Shown here one piece after another: positions 32,455-38,890 of a DNA stretch of 41,785 nucleotides (positions are counted from its first letter, which is position 1; each line of letters starts with the position of its first letter). The position numbers and the translations under genes are program-made. The stretch is taken from positions 1 to 41,785 of the IMG/VR virus record IMGVR_UViG_3300028800_002452. One strand, given 5' to 3'. The DNA comes from a virus. Under the pieces are notes generated by a model that saw nothing but the letters and a program-made list of their open reading frames with translations, ran no database searches and was not told the DNA's origin.

Positions 32455-33207
32455 ATGAAAAGCCATGAAATCCGGCGTGCGCGCCTGAAGCTCTGGGTCG
32501 AGACGCACGCGGTCCCATCCAAGGAGAAGAGCTACTTCTCCCAATTGCTAAACGGCATTTCGTCGTTCGGCGAGAAGGCTGCGCGGCGACTTGAGCGCGA
32601 CTATGGAATGGGGGGCGGCTTTCTGGACACGCCACTTGACGAGCCAGCATCACAATCGGCGCCCGGTGTCAAATCGCCGAATACAGGCAAATCTCCCCGT
32701 CAACTTGCTGAAAAGGACGGGAATGCATCTCGTAATCTTGTAGCGGAAGAGCTTTCTCCCCCTACAGAAGAAGAGTTTGCGTACGTGCCTCAATTAGATA
32801 TTGCCGCCGCTTGCGGGGAGGGCCGGTTCCAGGATCACATAGTGGTTAAAGGAGGACTGGCTTTCAAGCGCAGCAGCCTGAGGGACTTCGGCGTCCCGGA
32901 AGATGCCGCCCGCATTATTTACGCCGCCGGCGGCAGCATGCAGCCGACCATTCAGAACGGATGCGTCGTCCTGATCAATACCGCGGACAGGGCCCCAGTC
33001 GATGGGAAGGTCTATCTCATCTGCAAGCCGGACGGCGGACTCGTTCTGAAGCGCCTGATCCGCGACTATCACCCCAGCGTTGGCAGTCAAGCGTGGATCA
33101 TGCGTAGCGACAATCCCGACAAGATCACGCACCCGGATAAGGTATTGCCGCCGGACGACAGGACTATGATCGCCGGACGCGCCGTCTGGAACGACAACAG
33201 ACTATGA
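32455..33207 (+). CDS. CI/LexA-type prophage repressor
   Basis: The protein has 250 residues. ATG 32455 is preferred over 32410 because it leaves room for the divergent promoters and operators. An N-terminal DNA-binding region (KSHEIRRARLKLWVETHAVP, YFSQLLNGISSFGEKAARRL) is followed by a Pro/Ser-rich linker and a C-terminal S24 peptidase domain. Its likely cleavage site is Cys-Gly in AAACGEG (about 120-121), the catalytic Ser is in AGGSMQPTI (Ser161) and the Lys in GGLVLKRL (Lys199). All catalytic residues are present, so RecA-stimulated self-cleavage and SOS induction are expected. Confidence 0.88.
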   Translation: MKSHEIRRARLKLWVETHAVPSKEKSYFSQLLNGISSFGEKAARRLERDYGMGGGFLDTPLDEPASQSAPGVKSPNTGKSPRQLAEKDGNASRNLVAEELSPPTEEEFAYVPQLDIAAACGEGRFQDHIVVKGGLAFKRSSLRDFGVPEDAARIIYAAGGSMQPTIQNGCVVLINTADRAPVDGKVYLICKPDGGLVLKRLIRDYHPSVGSQAWIMRSDNPDKITHPDKVLPPDDRTMIAGRAVWNDNRL

Positions 33208-33346
33208 AGGGGTTGTCGGCATCTCAACGACAGCCCAGAAATGATTTGTTACACTTTGCGCGCGTTGGCTCATTAGCTGCTGCGCGCCCGGCTCATACGC
33301 CTTAACCCCGAGCCGAAAATATCAAATCCAAAATACGGGGAATACC

Positions 33347-33802
33347 ATGAAGTTGTATGTTGCAAGCGCAATCGCGTGCGCGACCGTCCTCTCTGGCTGC
33401 GCATCAATCGTCGACGGTTCGAATCAGGTTCTTTCCATTCAGACTACCCTCGGCTCTTATGACGTAGCAGGCGCGTCCTGCAAGCTCGACAATAACAAGG
33501 GCGAGTGGTACGTAAAGACCCCTGGAGCTGTGACTGTTCACCGCTCGTACGACCCCCTGAATGTGCGATGCGAAAAGGATGGCGTCGGGCCGGGCATCAC
33601 TACTGCCCAATCGTCAACGAAGGGGATGGCCTACGGCAACATTCTCGCCGGTGGAATCATTGGCGCTGCCGTTGATATGGGCACCGGCGCAGCCTACGAT
33701 TACCCCGCCTTGATCACCGTTGAGATGGGAGTCGCGCCTCCCCAATTGCAGAAACGCGCTGACCAAACCGCATCGACCGTCGCGCCAGCCGCCGCGAAAT
33801 AA
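33347..33802 (+). CDS. Prophage-encoded lipoprotein (moron)
   Basis: The protein has 151 residues with a lipobox VLSGC (Cys18). The mature part contains VDGSNQVLSIQT, CKLDNNKGEWYVKTPGAVTV, HRSYDPLNVRCEKDG and AAYDYPALITVEM, a pattern I recall from lipoproteins of Pseudomonas and Burkholderia prophage and accessory loci. It has an upstream GGGGAATACC ribosome-binding region and its own terminator, and lies next to the repressor. This arrangement suggests expression from the lysogen, possibly with a role in envelope modification or superinfection exclusion. Confidence 0.75.
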   Translation: MKLYVASAIACATVLSGCASIVDGSNQVLSIQTTLGSYDVAGASCKLDNNKGEWYVKTPGAVTVHRSYDPLNVRCEKDGVGPGITTAQSSTKGMAYGNILAGGIIGAAVDMGTGAAYDYPALITVEMGVAPPQLQKRADQTASTVAPAAAK

Positions 33803-33811
33803 TAATTCCGA

Positions 33812-33839
33812 ATTGGCCCGCGTTAGGTCGCGGGCCAAT
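33812..33839 (+). terminator. Terminator hairpin after the lipoprotein gene
   Basis: A perfect 11-base stem (ATTGGCCCGCG and its complement) encloses the loop TTAGGT, nine bases after the stop codon. The trailing T run is short (ATTCCTTC), so it may be a stability or partial termination element. Confidence 0.7.
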
Positions 33840-34165
33840 ATTCCTTCGGCGCCCGCATGCGCAATGCATGCACATGAGTCAATCTCCGGCGCAACCAGTG
33901 CGGAAAATCCCTAATCATCGCGGCGGCGCATCCGCACTTTCGGTCGCGGCATAGCGTCGCGGGAAACGCGCTCAATCCGCCCGCTCCCTCGCTGCGCAAA
34001 CGATGCGTCAAGCCGCCCTGACCTGCGTGCGACCACCATTTTTCTTCGCACCGGATGCGCGCCGCTCTTCGTCGCGATCAGAGTGGACAGCCTTTACAGC
34101 ACCTCCTCGCACGTTATGGCCGATTCTCGCTAGCCCGCACTTTCGTCCTGAGGTTTAGTTTTTAC

Positions 34166-34194
34166 TTTACTTCCGGTTTAGTGTTCGCTAAGAT
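34166..34194 (+). promoter_or_regulatory. Candidate early rightward promoter with repressor operator
   Basis: TTTACT (34166-34171), a 17-base spacer and TAAGAT (34189-34194) form a plausible sigma-70 promoter, each box matching four of six consensus bases. The palindrome TTTAG-TGTTCG-CTAAG (34177-34192) overlaps the spacer and -10. It differs by one base from the TTTAG-N6-CTAAA operators beside cI, so the repressor probably controls this promoter and the DGR behind it. A weaker half-similar element starts at 34154. Confidence 0.6.
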
Positions 34195-34232
34195 CCCTCT
34201 CACGCACTCACCGAACACCCCGAAGCCCTGAA

Positions 34233-34312
34233 CGGGAGCGCTTCAAGTCGGCGCGGCGACTCTAAATAGCCCGTAGCGCCTCCCATGTGGTTGTGAGCCA
34301 GAGGCGCTCCCG
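34233..34312 (+). other. Leader RNA with mutually exclusive hairpins
   Basis: CGGGAGCGC (34233-34241) can pair with GCGCTCCCG (34304-34312), and AGCGCCTC (34275-34282) can pair with GAGGCGCT (34301-34308). The two stems share 34304-34308, so only one can form at a time. A small AGTCG/CGACT hairpin (34246-34261) lies inside the larger stem. This could be a regulatory 5' leader. Confidence 0.5.
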
Positions 34313-34360
34313 CTCAGTGCTGCAATACCAATCTGTGTTAATACGCATAAGGAGTCCTCA

Positions 34361-34558
34361 ATGGCAACGGCATTCAAGTTTTCCCTGTTCGACAAGGTCA
34401 CGATCGACATCAGCAACGAGCGCGGCGAAGTAGTCGGCCGAGCTGAATACCCCGCGTCCGAGAACAGCTACCTGATGCGCTACAAGGCCACTGACGGGCG
34501 CGCTGTCGAGTCGTGGTGGAACGAAAGCGCGCTCTCTCGCGAGTCGAGTGACAAATGA
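34361..34558 (+). CDS. Small unknown protein, first gene of the rightward operon
   Basis: The protein has 65 residues and is preceded by AAGGAG. It is beta-rich and charged (TIDISNERGEVVGRAEYPAS, ENSYLMRYKATDGRAVESWW). Similar small proteins open early operons of Burkholderia phages. No function is known. Confidence 0.65.
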   Translation: MATAFKFSLFDKVTIDISNERGEVVGRAEYPASENSYLMRYKATDGRAVESWWNESALSRESSDK

Positions 34559-34704
34559 ACCGCGCCGCGTGCGATAACGCCCTGCTCGCCGCATGCGATG
34601 AGCTTCACGGCAAGGTCATGCGCGGCGCGGCCGTCGCGCTGGTCGGCATAGGCATCGGCGCATTCTGGTACTTGCTGGTTGCGTACCGCGCTGGAGTGCT
34701 CTGA
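34555..34704 (+). CDS. Small single-pass membrane protein (49 residues)
   Basis: This is a short gene coupled by ATGA to the gene before it. It reads NRAACDNALLAACDELHGKV and then a membrane helix (AAVALVGIGIGAFWYLLVAY). Its stop overlaps the next start (TGATG). The coupling at both ends supports it as real. Function is unknown. Confidence 0.6.
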   Translation: MNRAACDNALLAACDELHGKVMRGAAVALVGIGIGAFWYLLVAYRAGVL

Positions 34705-34838
34705 TGGCATTCGTTCGATACGTGTTCGTGTCGACACTCGCTTTCGCTGTAGTGGTTGTGCTTTGGGCGACTGTTCAGCAGTGGGACGAGCAAGATGCAG
34801 CATCTGCCTTCATCTGCCACGCGAGTCGCTGCGCCTGA
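34704..34838 (+). CDS. Small membrane protein (44 residues)
   Basis: The start overlaps the upstream stop (TGATG). An N-terminal hydrophobic helix (YVFVSTLAFAVVVVLWATV) is followed by a short tail with two Cys (FICHASRCA). It is probably the third member of a coupled small-gene cluster just before the DGR. Function is unknown. Confidence 0.5.
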   Translation: MAFVRYVFVSTLAFAVVVVLWATVQQWDEQDAASAFICHASRCA

Positions 34839-34907
34839 TTGCAGCACCGGTCATTAGGCTAGACAAACATCAATCAGATTAGCAGTCCTTCGTTAATCGG
34901 AGAGGAA

Positions 34908-35261
34908 ATGCAACAGATTCAGATTCCCCCGCTCGCCGAAGGCGAGATCTACGTCGGCGTAACCGGCGACAAGAACGGCGATTCCCATCACGTCATTCTG
35001 CTTCCGGGCGACAACGATGAAGCCACCTGGCAGGCACAGATGGATTGGGCCAAGTTGATCGGCGGCGACCTTCCCACTCGCGTCGAACAGGCCATGTTGT
35101 GGGCCAATCATCGCGATCAGTTCAGGAAGGAATGGTACTGGAGCAACGAACTCGACGAAGATGGCTGGGCCTGGTTTCAGGTCTTCGGCGGCGGCGGCCA
35201 GCTCTACGACCTCCAGGACGACGAGTTCCGCGCCCGCGCCGTCCGCAGATTGCCCCTTTAA
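34908..35261 (+). CDS. DGR target protein 1 (C-type-lectin-like variable protein)
   Basis: The protein has 117 residues and a GGAGAGG ribosome-binding site. The body (IPPLAEGEIYVGVTG, VILLPGDNDEATWQAQMDWA, GGDLPTRVEQAMLWANH, EWYWSNELD) is DUF1566/formylglycine-enzyme-like, a C-type-lectin fold used by DGR variable proteins. The last ~30 residues (GWAWFQVF to RARAVRR) are the variable repeat. Compared with the template, it has 16 substitutions, all at template adenines. There is no signal peptide, fibre or membrane part. It probably displays a variable ligand-binding surface. The ligand is unknown. Confidence 0.9.
   Translation: MQQIQIPPLAEGEIYVGVTGDKNGDSHHVILLPGDNDEATWQAQMDWAKLIGGDLPTRVEQAMLWANHRDQFRKEWYWSNELDEDGWAWFQVFGGGGQLYDLQDDEFRARAVRRLPL
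35163..35250 (+). repeat. Variable repeat VR1
   Basis: This 88-base sequence aligns without gaps to the template at 36694-36781. It differs at 16 positions, each an adenine in the template. The last 31 bases, including TTCCGCGCCCGCGCC and GTCCGCAGAT, are identical and serve as the likely initiation-of-mutagenic-homology end. Confidence 0.95.
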
Positions 35262-35299
35262 TTCTTCATCAATTCATCAGCACCTCAATGGGAATTGAC

Positions 35300-35665
35300 A
35301 TGCAGCAGATCCAACTGCCCCCGCTCGCCGAAGGTGAGATCTATCTCGGTGGCTTCGTCGACGCAAACGGCGATGTGATGCACACGATCCTTCTGCCCGG
35401 CGACAACAAGCCGGCTACGTGGGAAAAGCAGATCGAATGGGCGAAGAGCATCGGCGGCGATCTGCCGACGCGTGCTGAGCTGGTGATCGCATACGAAAAG
35501 CATCGCGACCAGTTCAAGAAAGTCGCTTACTGGTCGAACACGCCCGACGACGATCCCGATTATGCCGGCTGGGCCTGGTATCAGGTCTTCCGCGACGGCC
35601 GCCAGAACTACCGCTACCAGGTCAACGAGTTCCGCGCCCGCGCCGTCCGCAGATTGTCGATTTAA
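35300..35665 (+). CDS. DGR target protein 2 (C-type-lectin-like variable protein)
   Basis: The protein has 121 residues. ATG 35300 with GGGAATT upstream is preferred; an in-frame ATG at 35288 would add four residues. It is a paralogue of target 1: IQLPPLAEGEIYLGGFVDAN, TILLPGDNKPATWEKQIEWA, GGDLPTRAELVIAYEKH, YWSNTPDD. Its variable segment (GWAWYQVF through RARAVRR) has 12 substitutions from the template, all at adenines. It lies 38 bases after target 1, in the same operon. Two of the nine Asn codons are still as in the template. Confidence 0.9.
   Translation: MQQIQLPPLAEGEIYLGGFVDANGDVMHTILLPGDNKPATWEKQIEWAKSIGGDLPTRAELVIAYEKHRDQFKKVAYWSNTPDDDPDYAGWAWYQVFRDGRQNYRYQVNEFRARAVRRLSI
35567..35654 (+). 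repeat. Variable repeat VR2
   Basis: This 88-base repeat aligns gap-free to the template and differs at 12 positions, all template adenines. It ends two codons upstream of the final ATT TAA of target 2. Confidence 0.95.
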
Positions 35666-35692
35666 CCATTCGTCAATTTAGGAGTGCATCTC

Positions 35693-36157
35693 ATGACGAT
35701 CACGCTTGAACAGATCGAGGCCGATCACGCACGCATCGGCGCGCTGATCGAAGCCTTCAGGAAGCAGCCGGCGGCGACGGAATACCGCGTCGACGCAGTA
35801 ACGATTCCGCTCGCGGCCGGTGAGCGATTCGCAGGAGCCATCCTGAACGAAGACGGCACGCTCAGCCACTACCTGATCCTTCTTCCCGGTCAGGCCGAGG
35901 ATGTGAGCTGGACGGCCGCGCTCGAATGGGCGGCCGAGCACGGCGGCGATCTGCCGACGCGCCGCGAGCAATCGCTGCTGTTCGCCAACCTGAAGAGCGA
36001 GTTCGAGTCCGAGTGGTATTGGTCCGGTGAGCGGTACGAGGAAAACTCCGGCTGGGCCTGGTCTCAGGACTTCTGCTACGGCGGCCAGCACTTCAGCTAC
36101 CAGTACTACGAGTTCCGCGCCCGCGCCGTCCGCAGATTTATTCCTTCGGTAATTTGA
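35693..36157 (+). CDS. DGR target protein 3 (C-type-lectin-like variable protein)
   Basis: The protein has 154 residues. ATG 35693 is chosen because TTAGGAG lies at the right distance. A GTG at 35684 overlaps that site. It has an extra N-terminal helix (TLEQIEADHARIGALIEAFR) not present in targets 1 and 2, then the same fold (YLILLPGQAEDVSWTAALEW, GGDLPTRREQSLLFANLKSE, WYWSGERYEEN). Its variable segment (GWAWSQDF through RARAVRR) has 13 template differences, all at adenines. The tail FIPSVI extends beyond the variable repeat. The extra helix may oligomerise or link to another protein. Confidence 0.9.
   Translation: MTITLEQIEADHARIGALIEAFRKQPAATEYRVDAVTIPLAAGERFAGAILNEDGTLSHYLILLPGQAEDVSWTAALEWAAEHGGDLPTRREQSLLFANLKSEFESEWYWSGERYEENSGWAWSQDFCYGGQHFSYQYYEFRARAVRRFIPSVI
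36050..36137 (+). repeat. Variable repeat VR3
   Basis: This 88-base repeat aligns gap-free to the template with 13 differences, all at template adenines. Identity with the template continues three bases upstream (TCC), so this target's match is slightly longer at the 5' side. Confidence 0.95.
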
Positions 36158-36171
36158 TCATTTAGACCACC

Positions 36172-36549
36172 GTGGCGCTCCATACCCAACTGCCCATTTA
36201 TCGAGCGGCGTACACGCTGCTTGATGTCGTCACCGATCTGGTCACGAACATGCCCCGCAACTTCAAGCGCTCCATTGGCGAGAAGATCAGCGCGGAGTGC
36301 ATCGAGATAATGACGCTCGTGTTTCGCGCGAATGTCGCGGCTGACAAGTCGCCGCATCTCGTCGAGCTGCTCGAACGTCTTCAGGTGATCGAGTTGCTAC
36401 TTCGGCTCGGCATGGACAAGCGCCTGATCGTGCGCCCAGCCTACGCGGTCGCGATCGAGCAGACGACGAGCATTGGGAAGCAGGCCAACGGGTGGAAGAA
36501 GTCCGCAGGCAATCGCCCGCTCCGTGGAGGTCAAGGCTTTCATGGCTGA
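36172..36549 (+). CDS. avd: Avd, accessory variability determinant
   Basis: The protein has 125 residues from GTG 36172, close to the 128 residues of Bordetella phage Avd. It is a basic helical protein (PIYRAAYTLLDVVTDLVTNM, PRNFKRSIGEKISAECIEIM, LVFRANVAADKSPHLVELLE, RLQVIELLLRLGMDKRLI), a pattern typical of the four-helix-bundle Avd family, which pentamerises and binds the reverse transcriptase and template RNA. It lies between the last target and the template repeat, as in the Bordetella element. Its last eight bases overlap the chosen reverse transcriptase start. Confidence 0.9.
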   Translation: MALHTQLPIYRAAYTLLDVVTDLVTNMPRNFKRSIGEKISAECIEIMTLVFRANVAADKSPHLVELLERLQVIELLLRLGMDKRLIVRPAYAVAIEQTTSIGKQANGWKKSAGNRPLRGGQGFHG

Positions 36550-37882
36550 GCGATCTTTCAATCTGGTCGTGCCGCTGGCTCACGAGGCCACCGCCATGCG
36601 CAACACGGATACCGACCGCCAGCGTGCGGCGCGGTCCGGCGCAGTTTCCCGACTGAGCAATCGGCCGGGCGACGTAGATAGCACGATTTCTCCGGCTGGG
36701 CCTGGTATCAGAACTTCAACAACGGCAACCAGAACTACAACAACCAGAACAACGAGTTCCGCGCCCGCGCCGTCCGCAGATCGAAATGCGCTTTCGTTCG
36801 CCGAGCTTGTCGAAGCCTATCTCGACTGTCGGCGTACGAAGCGCAACACCGGCGCCGCACTTGCTTTCGAACTGAACCTCGAACGTAACCTGCGCAGCCT
36901 GTACGACGAGCTGGTGTCCGGGACATACGCGCCGGGCCGCTCGAAGTGCTTTGTCATCACGCGCCCGAAATACCGCGAGGTGTGGGCAGCTGAGTTCCGC
37001 GACCGCATTGTGCACTGGCTGCTGTACAACCACATCGGCCCGCGCTTCGAGCGCTCGTTCATCGCCGATTCGTGCGCGTGCATCGAGGGCCGCGGCACAC
37101 TGTACGCCGCCCGTCGACTCGAATCGAAAATCCGTTCGATCACGCAGAACTGGTCGCGCCGCGCGTATTACCTGAAGCTCGACCTTGCGAATTTCTTCGT
37201 GTCGATCGACAAGCGCATCCTGCGCGAGCTGCTCGTCGCGAAGATCTCCGAGCCGTTCTGGCAGTGGCTCACCGGCGTCGTGCTGATGCACGATCCACGG
37301 ACCGATTTTGTCTACCGTGGCGACCCTGCAATGATGGAACGCGTACCGCCGCACAAGCGGCTGATGGCACAGCCGGCGCATCTCGGTCTGCCGATCGGCA
37401 ACCTGTCGAGCCAGTTTTTCGCGAATGTCTATCTCAACGTGCTCGATCAGCGCGCGAAGCACGCGCTCGGCGCCCGCCATTACATCCGGTACGTGGACGA
37501 TTTCGTGTTCCTGCATGAGTCGACCGACTACCTGACCGGCGTGCTCGCCGATGTGGCAGCGTTCCTTCCAGAGCGGCTCGGGGTTCGTCTCAACCCACAC
37601 AAGACCATCCTGCAGCCCATCGACCGCGGCGTTGATTTCGTCGGGCAGGTCATCAAGCCGTGGCGCCGCGAGACGCGCAAGCGCACTCGCAACGAAGCGC
37701 TGCGCCGGGTCGAGGCCATGCCTGACGCTGACCTGATGCAAGTCGCGAACTCGTACTTCGGGCTGCTTCGGCAGGCGTCAGCCAGCCACGAGGATCGCGC
37801 GCAGCTCGCGAACGTCGTGCGTGCTCGTGGTCGCGCCGTGAATGCCGATTTCACGAAAACATACCGAGGGGTCGCGGTATGA
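36542..37882 (+). CDS. DGR-type reverse transcriptase
   Basis: The protein has 446 residues from ATG 36542, with GGAGG 11 bases upstream. Upstream and downstream in-frame alternatives exist (TTG 36473, ATG 36596). The family core starts near residue 83 (NALSFAELVEAYLDCRRTKR) and includes ELNLERNLRSLYDELVSGTY, FRDRIVHWLLYNHIGPRFER and motif A KLDLANFFVSID. Motif LPIGNLSSQFFANVYLN (283 on) has the SQ ending typical of DGR enzymes, and RYVDDFVF (317-320) is catalytic. Residues 51-80 are encoded by the template repeat read in another frame, giving a Thr-rich leader. No in-frame start lies between the template and the conserved core. It copies template RNA with adenine-specific errors. Confidence 0.93.
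   Translation: MAERSFNLVVPLAHEATAMRNTDTDRQRAARSGAVSRLSNRPGDVDSTISPAGPGIRTSTTATRTTTTRTTSSAPAPSADRNALSFAELVEAYLDCRRTKRNTGAALAFELNLERNLRSLYDELVSGTYAPGRSKCFVITRPKYREVWAAEFRDRIVHWLLYNHIGPRFERSFIADSCACIEGRGTLYAARRLESKIRSITQNWSRRAYYLKLDLANFFVSIDKRILRELLVAKISEPFWQWLTGVVLMHDPRTDFVYRGDPAMMERVPPHKRLMAQPAHLGLPIGNLSSQFFANVYLNVLDQRAKHALGARHYIRYVDDFVFLHESTDYLTGVLADVAAFLPERLGVRLNPHKTILQPIDRGVDFVGQVIKPWRRETRKRTRNEALRRVEAMPDADLMQVANSYFGLLRQASASHEDRAQLANVVRARGRAVNADFTKTYRGVAV
36691..36781 (+). repeat. DGR template repeat (TR)
   Basis: The 88-base core (36694-36781) matches each variable repeat gap-free. The frame used by the targets would encode GWAWYQ followed by nine Asn (AAC) codons, two Tyr codons and three Gln codons, ending FRARAVRR. 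AAC mutated at adenines gives NNC, which never yields a stop. The 3' end (GTCCGCAGAT) is shared with all three VRs, but the next bases (CGAAATG) differ from those after the VRs. It lies downstream of avd and inside the reverse transcriptase gene. Confidence 0.95.
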
Positions 37883-38883
37883 CGATGATGACGACGTCCA
37901 TGCGCGCTATCCCGGCATTACTCGCAGTCGCGGCGACCATGACTGCGGTGTGCCTCTCGATCCAGTCAGGTCTGCAGCGTGGCGGCTTTCCCACCGAGCG
38001 CGCGCTGTGGGTCGCCGTGGGCGTCGTGCTGGTCGTGGCCGCTCACCTGTTGCCCGCCCTCTGCCGTCCGCATGGTTGGCGCGTGCGCGCCGTCGGCGCG
38101 CTGCTCTGGATCGGCTGCATTGCCGCTACCTGCTACGGGCATGCCGTCTTCTTCCTGATGGCACAGAAGCATGCTGGAGAGCTGCGCGCCGCCGCGGTGC
38201 CGGTAGTCACGGCAAAGGGACGCGGTCTGGCCGAGATCGCACGTGACCGTGCAGACGCAGTAACGCGACTGGCCCGCACCAATGCGCGTCGCTGCGCCGC
38301 CCCGTGCCCGAGCCTGACTGCTGAACGCGCCGGCGCCGCTGCCCGTGTCGACGCGCTCGACATCGAACAGGCCGAAGCGCGCCGTGCCGAGGCCGCGCAG
38401 GACCGCGCCGTCGCCGCGCGCGCCGCCGCACTGGCTGATCCGGTGACTGGCGCCCTCACCGCCTTCGGCGTGGCCGTCCCGCGCGCCGAACTCGTGACCG
38501 GCCTCGCCTTCGCTGCCGTGCTTGAGGCTGTCGCCTGCTTCGCCTGGCTGCTCGCGATGCGCCCCGCCGTCGTTACTGAAATCCCGGTAACGCCCGTCCA
38601 GCAACGTAGTCACGCCGATTCAGTAACGCAAGTAACGCCCGCGAGTAACGCCGTTACGCCAGTCGTGACGGTCACTGAACCGGCTGTTACCGCCTCCGCT
38701 GTGCCCGCGCCGATGCTGACACTTCCGGTTGTCGAGACACCCGACGACGTGACCCGAGTCACGAACGCCATCGCGGCCGGCGAACTGCGCGAGACCGTGA
38801 TCGAAATCCGCAAGTTTCTGGGCTGCTCGCAGACGCGTGCAGCAGCAGTCCGCAAGCAGCTTGAACCCCAACCGATTGAGTGA
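37879..38883 (+). CDS. Unknown membrane protein with coiled coil and C-terminal helical domain
   Basis: The protein has 334 residues and overlaps the reverse transcriptase stop by four bases (ATGA). Hydrophobic helices at about 10-26, 43-62 and 72-95 are followed by an Ala/Arg-rich coiled coil (about 105-190, with paired Cys in RRCAAPCPS), another membrane helix (near 200-225), a Thr/Val/Pro-rich linker and a C-terminal helix-turn-helix-like segment (RETVIEIRKFLGCSQTRAAA). Similar proteins occur in early regions of Burkholderia phages. I recognise no function. Translational coupling to the reverse transcriptase makes a link to the DGR worth considering. Confidence 0.65.
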   Translation: MTMMTTSMRAIPALLAVAATMTAVCLSIQSGLQRGGFPTERALWVAVGVVLVVAAHLLPALCRPHGWRVRAVGALLWIGCIAATCYGHAVFFLMAQKHAGELRAAAVPVVTAKGRGLAEIARDRADAVTRLARTNARRCAAPCPSLTAERAGAAARVDALDIEQAEARRAEAAQDRAVAARAAALADPVTGALTAFGVAVPRAELVTGLAFAAVLEAVACFAWLLAMRPAVVTEIPVTPVQQRSHADSVTQVTPASNAVTPVVTVTEPAVTASAVPAPMLTLPVVETPDDVTRVTNAIAAGELRETVIEIRKFLGCSQTRAAAVRKQLEPQPIE

Positions 38884-38890
38884 GACGAGC

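Larger units (their letters stand above)
33840..34360 (+). promoter_or_regulatory. Non-coding regulatory region before the DGR operon
   Basis: No convincing gene is seen. The stretch holds the operator/promoter at 34166-34194, then a leader with several inverted repeats (34233-34312) and the ribosome-binding site AAGGAG at 34349-34354. The rest (33840-34140) shows nothing that I recognise. Confidence 0.6.

Noticed and set aside
33823-34011. A 62-residue minus-strand open frame in the regulatory region
   Set aside because: It begins in the terminator hairpin region, has no ribosome-binding site and no recognisable composition of a protein.
35045-35299. Long extension of DGR target 2 into target 1
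   Set aside because: The frame is open but reads through VR1 out of phase; good starts with ribosome-binding sites are at 35288/35300.
36542-37882. Reverse transcriptase as a retron or group II intron enzyme
   Set aside because: The LPIGNLSSQ motif, adjacent Avd gene and template/variable repeats identify a DGR; no maturase domain or intron structure is seen.
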